The translations under genes were made by a program, and so were the position numbers. DNA of 64,000 nt from Hymenopellis radicata (taxonomy: Eukaryota > Basidiomycota > Agaricomycetes > Agaricales > Physalacriaceae): contig JADNRX010000251.1 in the NCBI GenBank assembly GCA_015501595.1, positions 1 to 64,000 on the forward strand, given 5' to 3'. Positions within the stretch are counted from its first letter, which is position 1. Every line of letters begins with the position of its first letter. A model generated the notes under the pieces. It searched no databases. It was given only the letters and a program-made list of their open reading frames with translations, and was not told the DNA's origin. This document shows positions 12,205 to 22,936 of this stretch, piece after piece.

Positions 12205-13733
12205 TGTTACTGTATACAAACCAGAAATCGGCCAAGTGAACGCCGATGACGAGCTCTATTTCGACGGAGGCGTTGAGGGTATTACCGATTCCTGCCTTGA
12301 CGATGTAGGAAAGGCTACGGCAGCGCTATCGATGATAATGGGCTTCCCGGATATTCTCGTTGTCCGTGAAGAATATGACTGTCCGCATGATGCTGGAGAG
12401 AACTGACCATCAGGCACTGGTCACCCAGGGATTGGTACAATGCACAATCTTGTTCATTTTCGTATTCTGATATCGTGTTTAGGCAAAACAATCTTCCTGT
12501 TGTACCTCCTTCTCTGTCGCCTTGAGCGAAAACTTCCAACAGCGGTTCAACTTTCGAATAATCATTACTACATCTTCGACGAGCACGGCGCCTGTGCGAG
12601 ACTACTTACTGATGAGGACCCGCGACTTCAGAAATGTTGGGCTCTGTCCGACAGCAATGGCTCCGTCGTTGATCCCTGCGAAGTTTTCCAAAGTCGTGCT
12701 CAACGTGTAATTCAAATGACGCCGCCGACACCCAAGAGATGGAAGGCGTGGGCGAAACAATGCGGTGCTACCATCATTGTCATAAATCTCCCACAGGTGA
12801 TGGAGATTGGGGCGGTCTTGTGAGTTGGTTCGGTTCTTAGTCGTCGGATATCCTTGCTGATGAATCCAACAGGAAAGAGCTCCGATTAGATGCTGCTGTT
12901 ACTCTCAGTCTTGTCGGCAAGTGGGGCCGATTCGCACAATCATTACAATTGTTGAAGATCCTGAACTCGTCCCTCAATATCATGCTGCTGCTAAAGGGGC
13001 AGGTCGCGACTTGGCTATGATGCCCACCTCTGCACTCGTCGCATCTGGTGTAGGGCGCCTGCCAACGAGTCATACCTCTAACATCCTCTTCATTCGCCCC
13101 GAGGGTGGCTCAACTGGTAGCCTTACACCGTCGGTGAAACGTACCATCCCAACCAAGTTCCTATCCGAGTTCCTTGATGGTCCTTCAACACTTCTCACAT
13201 CGGAGAGCTCACTTGACCTCTTTATGTGGCTCAGCTCGCACTCTCTACTAACACTAACACGTACGTGGGCTGGTTGGAGGCACGAAATGGATATGCATCG
13301 TCACATGTGTGCTGGTGGGAACATTGTACACCTCTATGGAATCGGAAAGCAAGACCAGATGGATTTGATGTCGCCTAATCGTGTCCTTTCCGGTACCGAA
13401 TCCTCCCTCAAGTTTGCACCTGCAGCACAGTCTTTTTATTGGATGCCATCGGTCGTCGATTTCCCGGGAATTGATGGAATTCTTGGTGATATCAACGGTG
13501 ATGTGTTTGCTTTACAAGCGACAACTGCAGCAGATCATGCAAATCCTCATGACGGACTCAAACAGGCTTGGACGGCCATGTCCACTCGGGCGCACTGTCA
13601 TTGGAATTATGTTCTTGTCTGTAGCGGTCAGGAGGATGTTGAGGCTCTTCTGGACGTCTTTGTGCCGCACCTGAGAGACCTGAAACTGGGGGATCAGTGT
13701 CCTGTGAAGGTGTGGGTTTGTGTCATAGACTAA
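12205..13733 (+). pseudogene. P-loop NTPase copy A, 5' truncated
   Basis: Similarity to the intact copy C begins abruptly near 12209 (codons for VYKPEIGQVNADDELYFD), so the N-terminal membrane segment is absent. The P-loop region is frameshifted around 12380-12420, and a 4-bp loss near 12930 breaks the frame again at GKWG/GPIRT. Both family introns are still recognisable: one splits the Walker A motif, the other has GTGAGT at 12820. The C-terminal part is long and open (FYWMPSVVDFPGIDGILGD, then VFALQATTAADH) and ends at the TAA at 13731. It is a relic carried next to seven-helix copy 3. Confidence 0.75.
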
Positions 13734-14592
13734 GTATTAACACTTTCGTGTCTTCGTAACTTGTTACTACATGTATTTACTCTAAAGCTTCAATCACCTA
13801 TGTTTCTTGCTTTAGTGGTTCTGTAGGCATTCCCCTTAGAGTCTGTTAGCCTAGGGGCCGCGTTGATCGTTCAAGGTCCACCGTCAGCGAAATACCGAAG
13901 ATTACATTCCAGGCGTACTTAGTCGGCCGTATAGCAGACACGAAATTATACGCGGCACAGTAATTTCAGAGGCACGTACGATGGCGATGGCGGTCAGAGC
14001 AGGAAAGTATGGGCACGGTGTCAGTCGTCAGTATCGTCGTTCGACAAGGTCTCCCGAATTCTAGTGTCTACGATAAAGTACTGTCAAACGCGATATACTC
14101 GTCTTCATTCTAACTGGATGCTATCTGGGACTACTGAACTCTACTAAACTGGAGCTTAGCTGACTCAACCAGTCAGCTAGCCAAGTCCAAAACAATGATC
14201 TAAGGCAAACTCACCGCGTCTTTTGTATCCTCAAGCTCTTTTCTGCATTATGGCTCTTTAGTAGACATCCATCAACGTGGACTCGTCTCCATCGTCTAGC
14301 GAGACGGAGCGAAGCCTCATGTATTCATTTATCGCGGAGAATGCACATACCATAAGGCCGGAGAATGCATACTCTACAAGCTTCTTAAATCCATTCTATA
14401 CATGCAAACACTGAGGACATGAACTGATTGCACAATTGACTCACTTGAGCTACGCAGAAGGTTTTCTCAAACTTGAGGAACTCGTAATGGACTGTATCCC
14501 ACCACTGAACGACTGTCGAGAGCAAGAAGCATGTCTGTTGATCGTGGCGCTCAGTCGATCGGTGGCTGTGTCATTTTTCTTCTCTTCCCATC
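13734..14592. repeat. Dispersed flank repeat, copy 1
   Basis: 13740-13850 matches the 3' flank of NTPase copy C in reverse complement (37300-37400). About 13938-14160 matches 36961-37210 directly and 24940-25286 in reverse complement, sharing the core ACGAAATTATACG and GCACAGTAATTTC. The rest up to the DBP3 start holds no gene. Confidence 0.65.
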
Positions 14593-16686
14593 ATGTCCAA
14601 AAAGTCCAAATCCAAGGTGGAGGACCCTACCGATCTAGAGGGCCAGAAACAAGGTCATTATACAATTTCAATTGATGTACGTGCCTCCGTGTTAACTGCT
14701 ATACGCGTTAGATTTAGATAACAGTCTAGAAACGAAGAAAAAGAAGCGAAAACATACAGATGAAGTTGACGCTGAAGGTGTGTGTTGTCGTCTCTACGGT
14801 GCTCATGCTCTTTCTAACGAAAGCTGCAGTGAATATAGAAAAGAAGAAGAGAAAGAAGAAGAAACTTACGGAGGCTACAACGCCCAAGGAGGCAGATGCA
14901 GAAGGTGCGTCTCAAGCACGAACATCTGACTCTGATAACTCAGGAAATCCCGTGTATCAGACACCCAACCATCTTCTGAAAAGAAGAAGAAGCGCAAACG
15001 GGACGATTCTGGACCAAGCGCCGAGCAAGCTGTCGATGGTGAGAGTCATGCAGGCTTTTTGTGGTAACTTCAGCTTAACGTTCACGCAGAATCGCAGCAG
15101 GCCGAATCTTCGACGGAGAAGAAGAAAAAGAAACACAAACGGGACGATGCTAGTCAGCCAGCGGTTGAATCGACTCCTTCAGAACGTGGTAAGAAATCAT
15201 ATTTGCCATTCATACATGCTAATGCTTTAACAGACAAGAAGAAAAAGAAATCGCAGTCCTCCGAGGCCACAATCCAATCCTCTGCCTCCGATTCCGAAGT
15301 CACCGACTTCCTCACCAAAAATCATATAACATGTGTACCCCCAATAACGCCTTATCTCAGTTTCTCCGCTCTTCCGATTCCCTCTTCCCTATCCACCCCT
15401 CTCTCCCGCTTCCCCGCACCCACACCCATCCAGGCCTGTGCATGGCCATCCGCTCTCGCAGGCAGAGACGTCGTCGGCATAGCCGAAACAGGCTCAGGCA
15501 AAACCCTCGCCTTCGGTATACCCGCTCTCGCCAAGCTCATCGCGAACCCACCCTCGAAAGACGGCATCACGACGCTTGTCTTAGCGCCGACGCGTGAGCT
15601 CGCCATGCAGACGCACGACCAGTTGGTAGAGATCGGGAAGCCCTTCGGCATAGGAAGTGTTGCGGTGTATGGCGGCGCGCCGAAGGACTCTCAGATCCGG
15701 CTCCTGCAGAATGTAGACAAGAAAAAGAACGGCATCACCACGCGCATCGTTGTCGGCACGCCTGGACGGATACTGGATCTCATCGGGGATGGCGCGTGCG
15801 AGTTGGGCGGGTGGACTATTTGGTGTTGGACGAAGCGGACCGGATGTTGGATCAAGGTTTTGAAAATGCCATTCGGCAAATTATTGGGTATACCAAACCC
15901 AAGGAGGAGAGGCAGACGATGATGTTCAGTGCGACCTGGCCCGAGGCGATCCGGAGGCTGGCGAGTACGTTCCAGCGAGATCCTGCGCGCGTCACTGTGG
16001 GCAGTGATGATCTGACTGCGAACAGTCGTGTCGAGCAATATCTTGAGGTGTTCGACGATGAGCGCAGCAAAGAGTATGTGATATCCCGTTTACATCTCCA
16101 GCTCTTCTGACTGTCTTGTAGCTCTCGTCTACTAAAGCACCTTCGAGCTATCCTACCAGGAAAGGGCAAACCCTCCGATGTCCGCGTGTTAGTCTTTGCA
16201 TTGTACAAGCCAGAAACATCCCGTGTTGCCGACACCGTACATCGCGAGGGCTATCGCGTATGCGCGCTCCATGGCGACATGAAACAGCAAGCGCGCACGG
16301 CCGCCCTAGAAGAGTTCAAATCCGGGCGCACCAACGTGATGGTCGCGACTGACGTCGCTGCCCGCGGCCTAGACATCCCCGGTGTCGAAGTGGTCATCAA
16401 CTACACTTTCCCGCTCAAAGTCGAGGACTATGTCCACCGCATCGGGCGGACGGGACGTGGTGGCCGTTCAGGGAAGGCGATCACCTTCTTCACTGGCACA
16501 GGCCCCTACGAGAAGGGCCTTGCGGGCGAGTATGCGAAGCTTTTGACAGACGGCGGGTTCGAGAGCGAGTCGGCGAAGCTGCAGGCAAAGTTTCCGATGA
16601 CGATCAAGAAGAAGGAGCATAGTGCGTATGGGGCGTTCTTTAGAGACGATATTGCGCCTACGCATCGTAAGAAGATCGTGTTTTAG
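14593..16686 (+). CDS. DBP3: ATP-dependent DEAD-box RNA helicase DBP3, one frameshift
   Basis: A nucleolar helicase needed for pre-rRNA processing. Exons: 14593-14653, 14712-14777, 14830-14904, 14961-15038, 15090-15188, 15234-16073 and 16122-16686. The first five and the start of the sixth encode a lysine-rich tail. Then come the Q-motif region (FPAPTPIQ), Walker [28 protein letters not shown], and motifs IV-VI ending [10 protein letters not shown]. The C-terminus [17 protein letters not shown] is diagnostic for DBP3. The frame changes near 15805-15813: one G is missing before [10 protein letters not shown], and the exon length confirms a one-base deficit. A consensus error is likely in such a conserved single-copy gene. 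It ends convergently with NTPase copy B. Confidence 0.94.
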
Positions 16687-16741
16687 GCTGTCGATGAATA
16701 GAGTTGTTTCAACGGATGCTTGACGTTGATCGACATTATGG

Positions 16742-18533
16742 TGAAGTCACAAGAAACATGGACAATTGAAGCTCGAGACTAAGTACATGTAGTACTAAGT
16801 CACGAAGACACAAAAGTGTTAATAGTCTATGACAGAAACCCACACCTTCACAGGACACTGATCCCCCAGTATCAAGTCCTTTAGATGTGGTATACAAACA
16901 TCCAAGAGTGCCTCGACATCTTCTTGACTTTTACAAACAAGAACATAATTCCAATGACACTGCGCCCGAGTCGACATCGCCCGTTTGAGTCCTTGATGGG
17001 GATCTACATAATCTGCTGCAGTTGTTGCTTGTAAAGCAAACACATTGCCGTTGATATCACCCAGAATTCCGTCAATTCCGGTAAAATTGACAGTCAATGG
17101 CACCCAATAAAAAGACTGCACCGTAGGCGCACGCGCAAGGGAGGACTCGGTACCTGAAAGGACATTATTGGATGGCGTCAAATCCATCTGGCCATGCTTT
17201 CCAATTCCATGGAGGTGTAGGACTTTCCCGCCAGTACACATGCGGAAATGCATTACCGCTTTGTGCATCCAGCCATCAAAAGTATGTGTCAGGGTGCGCG
17301 AGCCTCTTAGCCAACCGAAGAGGTCAATTGGACTCTCTGGTGCAGGATACTGTGGATGCAAGTCAAAAAACTCGGATAGGAACTTGGTTGGGATGATACA
17401 TGACGCCAATGGTTCAAGGGTACCAGTCCCGGGGCGAATGAAGAGGATGCTAGAGCTATGACTTGTTGGCAGGTGCCCTAGAATGGATGGAACAAGTGCA
17501 GATGAGGGCATCTTAGCCAAGGCACAACTTGCCTCTGCAGCAACCTGATAATACTGCGAGACAAGTTTAGGGTCAGCAACAATTGCCACGATTGTGCGAA
17601 TTGCTGGGCCCCATTTGCCGACGAGCCCGAGAGTAACACCAACATCTAATCGGAGCTCTTTTCTGTTGGGCGAGTCATGAGCATGGATATTCGACAATTA
17701 TTAACTGAACCAACTCACAAGACCGCCCCGATCTCCAGCACCTTTGGGAGATCTATAACAACAATCTCAGCATAGCATCGTTTTCGCCCACCCCTTCCAT
17801 CTAATGGGTTCTGGCGGCGTCACTTGGATTACACGTTGAGCGCGACATTTGAAAAATGGGGCAGGGATTGAAGACGGAGCCTTTGCTGTCGGACAGAGCC
17901 CAACATTTCTCAAGTCGCGGGTCATCATAACGATCAAGCTGTCTCGCGCAAGCACCGTGCTCGTCAAAGAGGAAGTAATGATCATTCGAAAGTTGGACGG
18001 CAGTCGGAAGTTTCCGCGCGAGGCGATAAAGAAGAAGGTATAACAGGAAGGTTGTTTTGCCTAAATGAGATGTCAGAATACAAGAATGAACAAGATCGCA
18101 CATCGTACCAATCCCTGGATGACCGGTTATCACGAATGCGTTAAAATGGTCAGTTTCCTCCAGCATCTTGCGGACCAGGTCGTACTGTTCACGGACGATG
18201 AGAACATCCGTGAAGCCCGCTGTCATCGATAGCGCTGCCGTAACCTTTCCTATATCTTCAAGGCAGTCGTATGCGAGGGAATTGGGAATAGCATCGACAC
18301 CTCCGTCAAAATAGAGCTCGTCGTCAGTGTTTACTTGGCCGATTTCCGATTTGTATACGACACCGGCGTGGTGTGGCATTTGCCCCAAGCCAGGTTATAA
18401 AGGACTGCAGCGGCGCGAGTCTCAGAGGCGAGAGGAGGGACAGAGGCGCGAGGGACCCTCGAATGGAGGAATAGAATAGAAAGGAGGACGACGAAGAGTA
18501 ACGCCGTTAAAAGATCAATTTTGTCGACTGTCA
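16742..18533 (-). pseudogene. P-loop NTPase copy B, multiply frameshifted
   Basis: Same family as the intact copy C. It reads from MTVDKIDLLTALLFVVLLSILFL (membrane segment), through LASETRAAAVLYNLAWGK, GHPGIG split by an intron from KTTFLLYLLLYRLARK, to the C-terminal FYWVPLTVNFTGIDGILGD and VFALQATTAADY, ending VSVIDY near 16819. Compared with copy C, a 4-bp deletion follows AWGK (near 18375). Single-base insertions follow PCPIFQ (near 17850) and AKT (near 17785). Both introns remain. Three independent lesions suggest a true pseudogene, although an internal ATG at 18388 opens a shorter frame. The 3' flank to 16742 is shared with copies A and C. Confidence 0.75.
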
Positions 18534-18599
18534 TTGTGGTAAGACGCAAAACAAGGAAGGAGATCTTCGATCACCTCTACTAAATTCATTCACGACCTC

Positions 18600-19002
18600 G
18601 CGTTACTACTGAGACGCCACCAAAATCTGGCGCGGTATCTCCCAGTTCTCTACCTCAAGCACTATCCACAAATTGACAGAAAGGGTGGACTTGACTCGAC
18701 AGAATTTATCGGACGATAGGATAGGACAAGAATTGACCGACGATTCGGTACGTGGCTGGATAGAAAACCCGTTTATGTAGTAGGCAGGACTTAAGATCTC
18801 AGTGACAACTCCTACGGAGTTGATGGATAGTCAGAAGCCCGAAATGCCAAACACTATCATAACGCCAATTCAGCCACCCAACGAAGTACAGCCGTAAGTA
18901 GACCTATTGGTAGGTTACACCCACAGCGAACATCTTTCTGATGACGCCTTGGATCGTAGCCGGGAAGATGATCGACTGGTACCCTGTTCCGAGGCCTCAG
19001 CC
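18600..19002. repeat. Segmental duplicate S1, left half
   Basis: Matches 35880-36312 directly (shared ACTACTGAGACGCCA and TCTGGCGCGGTATCTCCC). It stops at CAGCC at 19002, where the reverse-transcriptase unit begins. The match resumes at 22217. Confidence 0.8.
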
Positions 19003-19177
19003 AGATAGATAGATAGATATATTTTTACGTGCATCTAGCCCTTATAGAACACAGCACGGTCCGTACTACACTATACATGCTACGGTACCGAACCCAGCCT
19101 CTCCCTAATTGATCCAGATTGGTCCCTGTCGGGTACGTCCTCACAATGCTCAGGAGAGGGGGGTGAAAACCTTGTAA

Positions 19178-22100
19178 CTACTGATACCAACTGGGTACAT
19201 ACATAGGCTCTTGAAGAACAATCTCCAAGAGCTCATACACATACGCAGCGACATGAGGGATAAGCTCATCATATTCCATCACCATATGCCACCATTCTAT
19301 GGGCGTCTTTGCCCGCCCCTTCAAAGCCGGGTAGAGCGTCCATACAGCAAGCATCATTAGAGTCCGACGCTCTACCAACGACGGTGCCGTGCACCACATC
19401 AACACATGCAGCTCATCCTCGACGTCGTCCCCACACAATCGGCACAATCTCCAATGTCTTGGTACACCTTGCGTAAACGTCGTTGGCCGAGGCAGCCACT
19501 TCACGGCTTCGACCCCCAGAGTGTGGGAGCCCGTCAGGAGCCTTGTCAACGCGACCCGATGTGCCGGAACGCGTACGAGCAGGTAGGAGCGAAATGCAAG
19601 AGAGCGGCTTGACATCTTCCCTCCCCTGCCCCGCTGTCTCCGCCCCACGAGCATCGGCAGCCGCTGCCCCTCGATCTGGTCAGACACCCAGAACTCCGCC
19701 GCTGCATGTACCCGCGCCACCAAGTCGTCAATACCCGCCACAGAAGACAGTGATTCTAACCAATCCGGCGGCGGCGACACACTAATGCGCAAAAGGACAT
19801 GGACCACATTACTGAGCCAACCCGCCTTGCCCGCTTTCCATAATGCCACATAAGCGCTCAAGCATTTCGTCACCAGTCGGGTATCTGGCAGCTGCAAAAG
19901 ACCTCGCAGGAACCGTAGAGGCCTGATGACACGCGTAAATCGGAGAGGGATGATCCCGGTTTCCGAGTAGAGAATTGCCAGTCTAGAGCGGTCGTGAACG
20001 TGAAGGACGCGCCGGAGGAAATAAGCCTCTACAGCCTCTAATAGTGCCAGATTTGTGGTTCCTAGGTCGACTGCAATTTCTGCTGCGTATGTGAGATGAC
20101 TTGCTACGCGAGACTTGTAAATCGTCAGCGCCTGTGCGGGTGGTAAATCACCAAAATGCTTCTGTAAGCGTAGTGTAACGTTGGCCGTCTTCCGCGCCGT
20201 AATTGCCTTTGCGGTGTACATCCTAGCGAAAAGTCCGCCCTTTCCCGAGGTGAACGTGGCGCCGAGATACTTGTGTTCGTCCACCCATTCAATCGGCTTC
20301 CCTTGAAGATACAAGGTCGGGAGCACATCGGGAACCACACCGAACACCATCGCCTGGCACGACTCATCAGCGAAGTTCATGCCAGCTAAGCAACACCTCT
20401 AAATCACACCTTTGTTTTTGGCACATTGATCATAAAACCCTTGCGACTCGCGTAGTCACCGTATTCCTTCAAGTGGACCACAATTCCATTGGGACCGGAC
20501 CACATTGCACCATCGTCGGCGTGCAGAAGGTGATTTATCACGGTTCCCGCCATGACGGTATCCTCAGGATGAGGGGAGATGTATAGGTCGGATGAGACGA
20601 AATTCCACAATGTGGGCGAGGACGTGTCACCAGTGAGAATGCCAATCGTTGTTGCGAACGGGGCAGAAACCTGAGTACCCAGCCGCACGACGTAGCTCAT
20701 AGAGCCATATAGCATGCGTAACCAGTCAAACATCGGCCCCCCTGCACCCTTCCTATACAGCATTGACCACATCATGCCATGGTTTGTCCACGGAAACGCG
20801 TTTGTAAGATCTGGAAAGACAACGTAAAGGGTCTTATTCTCCGCCATAGCCATTTGGATAGCGCACTGTAGAATCCACGGGTTGTTGAGCGCATTATATC
20901 CCTTCCGAAAGCCATTCTGGGTCTCCGGTATGATATCAATATCGGACATCCACTGCTGGGTGCGCCTCTCCACTAAAAGTGTCATCATCTTCAGGATACA
21001 CGACTCCAAGCCAATGAGTCGATAGCTGCCCGCCTTGCCCGCGTCCTTGCCGGGCTTCAATATGCCAATCAGGACTGTAACCAACCACATACGTGGAGCG
21101 CTTCGTAGCTCTAGGCAACGATTGAACAGCCGGCACAAAAGATTGTTCGGTATGCGCACAAAGAGATGGTACGTCGTGTGATCCCAGCCAGCAGCCCCGC
21201 TAGGATCTTTCACCATTTCCTCCTTTACAGTCTCTATGTCCTTCTCTGTCAACGGCGTTGAGAAGTGGCGCCCTGTCGTAGTATCTGTAGTGGACGTCGG
21301 TATGGCTTCAGACTCTAATAGAGCCCGCGTGAGCGCATCCAAGTCGAACTCGTCAGGCATTGTCTCTGGCATGTTTAGACGCTCGTGAAACTCATTTGCT
21401 AGATCCTCCAACGCGACCTCGGGCTCTCGGGCTTTTGGATCGGTTATGTCTCGAACCATGGACCAGAAGCTACTGTCGTTCTTCTTGGCCGCGTTGACAA
21501 AGTCACCGAGCATATTCCAACGCTCCTGTCGAACCGCGTTGCGTCCACCATGCGAAGAGAGAAAGGATTTGGGGGGCACCATATCATCGTCTTCCAGGAG
21601 AAAAGCACCGTCGTTCCGCGGAACAGCAATGCTTGACAGGCTTGTTGCTACCTTCACCCCTCCACTCTCGATGCGGACGGCAGATCCCGAGGGTGCAAAG
21701 GAAGGCAGCGCGTTGAGAGCGGGAAGCAGGAACGGAACATCCATCACGGCGCCCTGCTTGGCCAATACATCAGCCGCATCATTCCCCACATCACCTGAGT
21801 GACCCTTCACCCAAAGGAACTCTACGCGCGCCGTACGACGTTGTAGTAGTGCAACCCCATAGCGAATGAGATCTGCATTAGCGCAGACCCAGCCGGTCTG
21901 AGCCAGGCGCGGCGCCCAATGACAGTAGGTATGAATGACATTCTCACTGTCAGTATGAACCACCAGTGGCAGATCGGGGGGCGACGAGAGCAAAGCTATT
22001 ACCGCCGCCAGGTGCTCAGCTCGGTTATTTTTTTGAGGACCTGAGACTCGTGCAGACACATTGCGCGCTGCGCCAGCACCCCAGAAAACTCCAGCGCCTG

Positions 22101-22216
22101 CCTTCGCATTGGCTGCGCCATTATTAAGGCAGCTTCCATCTGTCCATACAAAACGCATCTTTCCATCCATCATCACGGGGCCATAAAGATCGAGAACCGC
22201 GTTTTCGGCTGCCAAG
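19178..22216 (-). CDS. RNase H-reverse transcriptase polyprotein with a 56-bp intron
   Basis: About 1,000 codons without a stop if the segment 20354-20409 is spliced out. RNase H comes first with its acidic residues intact: [22 protein letters not shown] and GNDAADVLA. After a linker comes the reverse transcriptase: [14 protein letters not shown], motif A PDLTNAF, motif [11 protein letters not shown]-terminal knuckle-like CRLC-X8-H-X4-C follows. RNase H before RT is the reverse of the usual I/Tad-type order. The frame continues into flanking DNA with no ATG nearby, so the true N-terminus is missing. The intron-like segment begins GTGTGA after KTK, ends CCAG, and its removal gives KTKAMVFGV, the expected RT sequence. 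No endonuclease domain is visible. Confidence 0.88.
20354..20409 (-). other. Intron-like insert in the reverse transcriptase frame
   Basis: Fifty-six bases, GT at 20409 and AG at 20354, containing in-frame stops. Exact removal restores the frame and the family sequence. The related copy at 8-10 kb lacks it. Confidence 0.7.
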
Positions 22217-22936
22217 TTCGGACGTGATACACGATCCAATCAATGTATAGTTTGAAGAAAGGAAAAAATGAACACGTACGTGAAGAGCCGACAAGAGAGC
22301 GAACACGGAACATTCTGTCAAGTTCGAGTTTTAAACATCTTGATGAAGTCTATGTCGACGTCGTCTGAGCACAGAAAAAAGCGTCAACTTAACGCCGCCT
22401 ATTCCAAGAGCTTCATTCCGTGCCTCCTCTTCGGGATCCAGCTCACTTGACTGGTCTGAAGAAGCTCTGCCGATGGGTCGTCGGCCGAGCCTAGCTCTAT
22501 CACGAGCTGGTAGATGAGGGAAAGGGTATGAATCGTGGGATGAACGTAAAACCAGAGTTTCTGAAGGGAGAATTGAGGTGAAAAATTCAAGTTGGGATAA
22601 GAGGGTTTGGTAGTCTTTTAGCATGTCGCGAATGGCTGCACAAAGAGCGTGATTGACGAGAGGTCGCTTCGATGCTCGATGAATGAGGAGATTGCGGTGT
22701 AGTAAGTGCCGAGTGGGAGGATTCGTTCTACCAAGTCCTGTAGTGACGAGTCCAACGATGGGGCGACAGTAAAATGCACAGCTGGCGTTGTGTGCAGTTT
22801 TCCAAGTCGACATGATGGTTAAATAAAAAGAGAGCCACGTGTGCCGGAGACAGGCTTAAGTTACAATACAGTTACTACAGTTGTTGTACATACACTCGGA
22901 ACAGCCTCAGGAAGCTTGTCACGACAGAGGTATCGA
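22217..22936. repeat. Segmental duplicate S1, right half
   Basis: 22217-22385 matches 36314-36515, and about 22780-22850 matches 42530-42600 (shared GTCGACATGATGGTT and GAGAGCCACGTGTGCC). It holds only short open frames. It continues into the 3' end of seven-helix copy 4, as segment S3 does at copy 5. Confidence 0.7.

Larger units (their letters stand above)
19003..22216 (-). mobile_element. RNase H-reverse transcriptase unit, complete insertion
   Basis: A 3.2-kb unit on the minus strand. It is delimited exactly by comparison with the uninterrupted paralogous site at 36311-36315. Its 3' end is an (AGAT)n tract at 19003-19020, like the short-repeat tails of non-LTR elements. Its 5' end cuts straight into coding sequence, so the copy is probably 5' truncated. 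No clear target-site duplication is seen. Confidence 0.8.

Noticed and set aside
22217..22239. Start of the RNase H-RT protein at the end of the long frame
   Set aside because: These codons come from the flanking repeat (present in the empty site at 36.3 kb) and the first is TTG. The frame only happens to be open into the flank.
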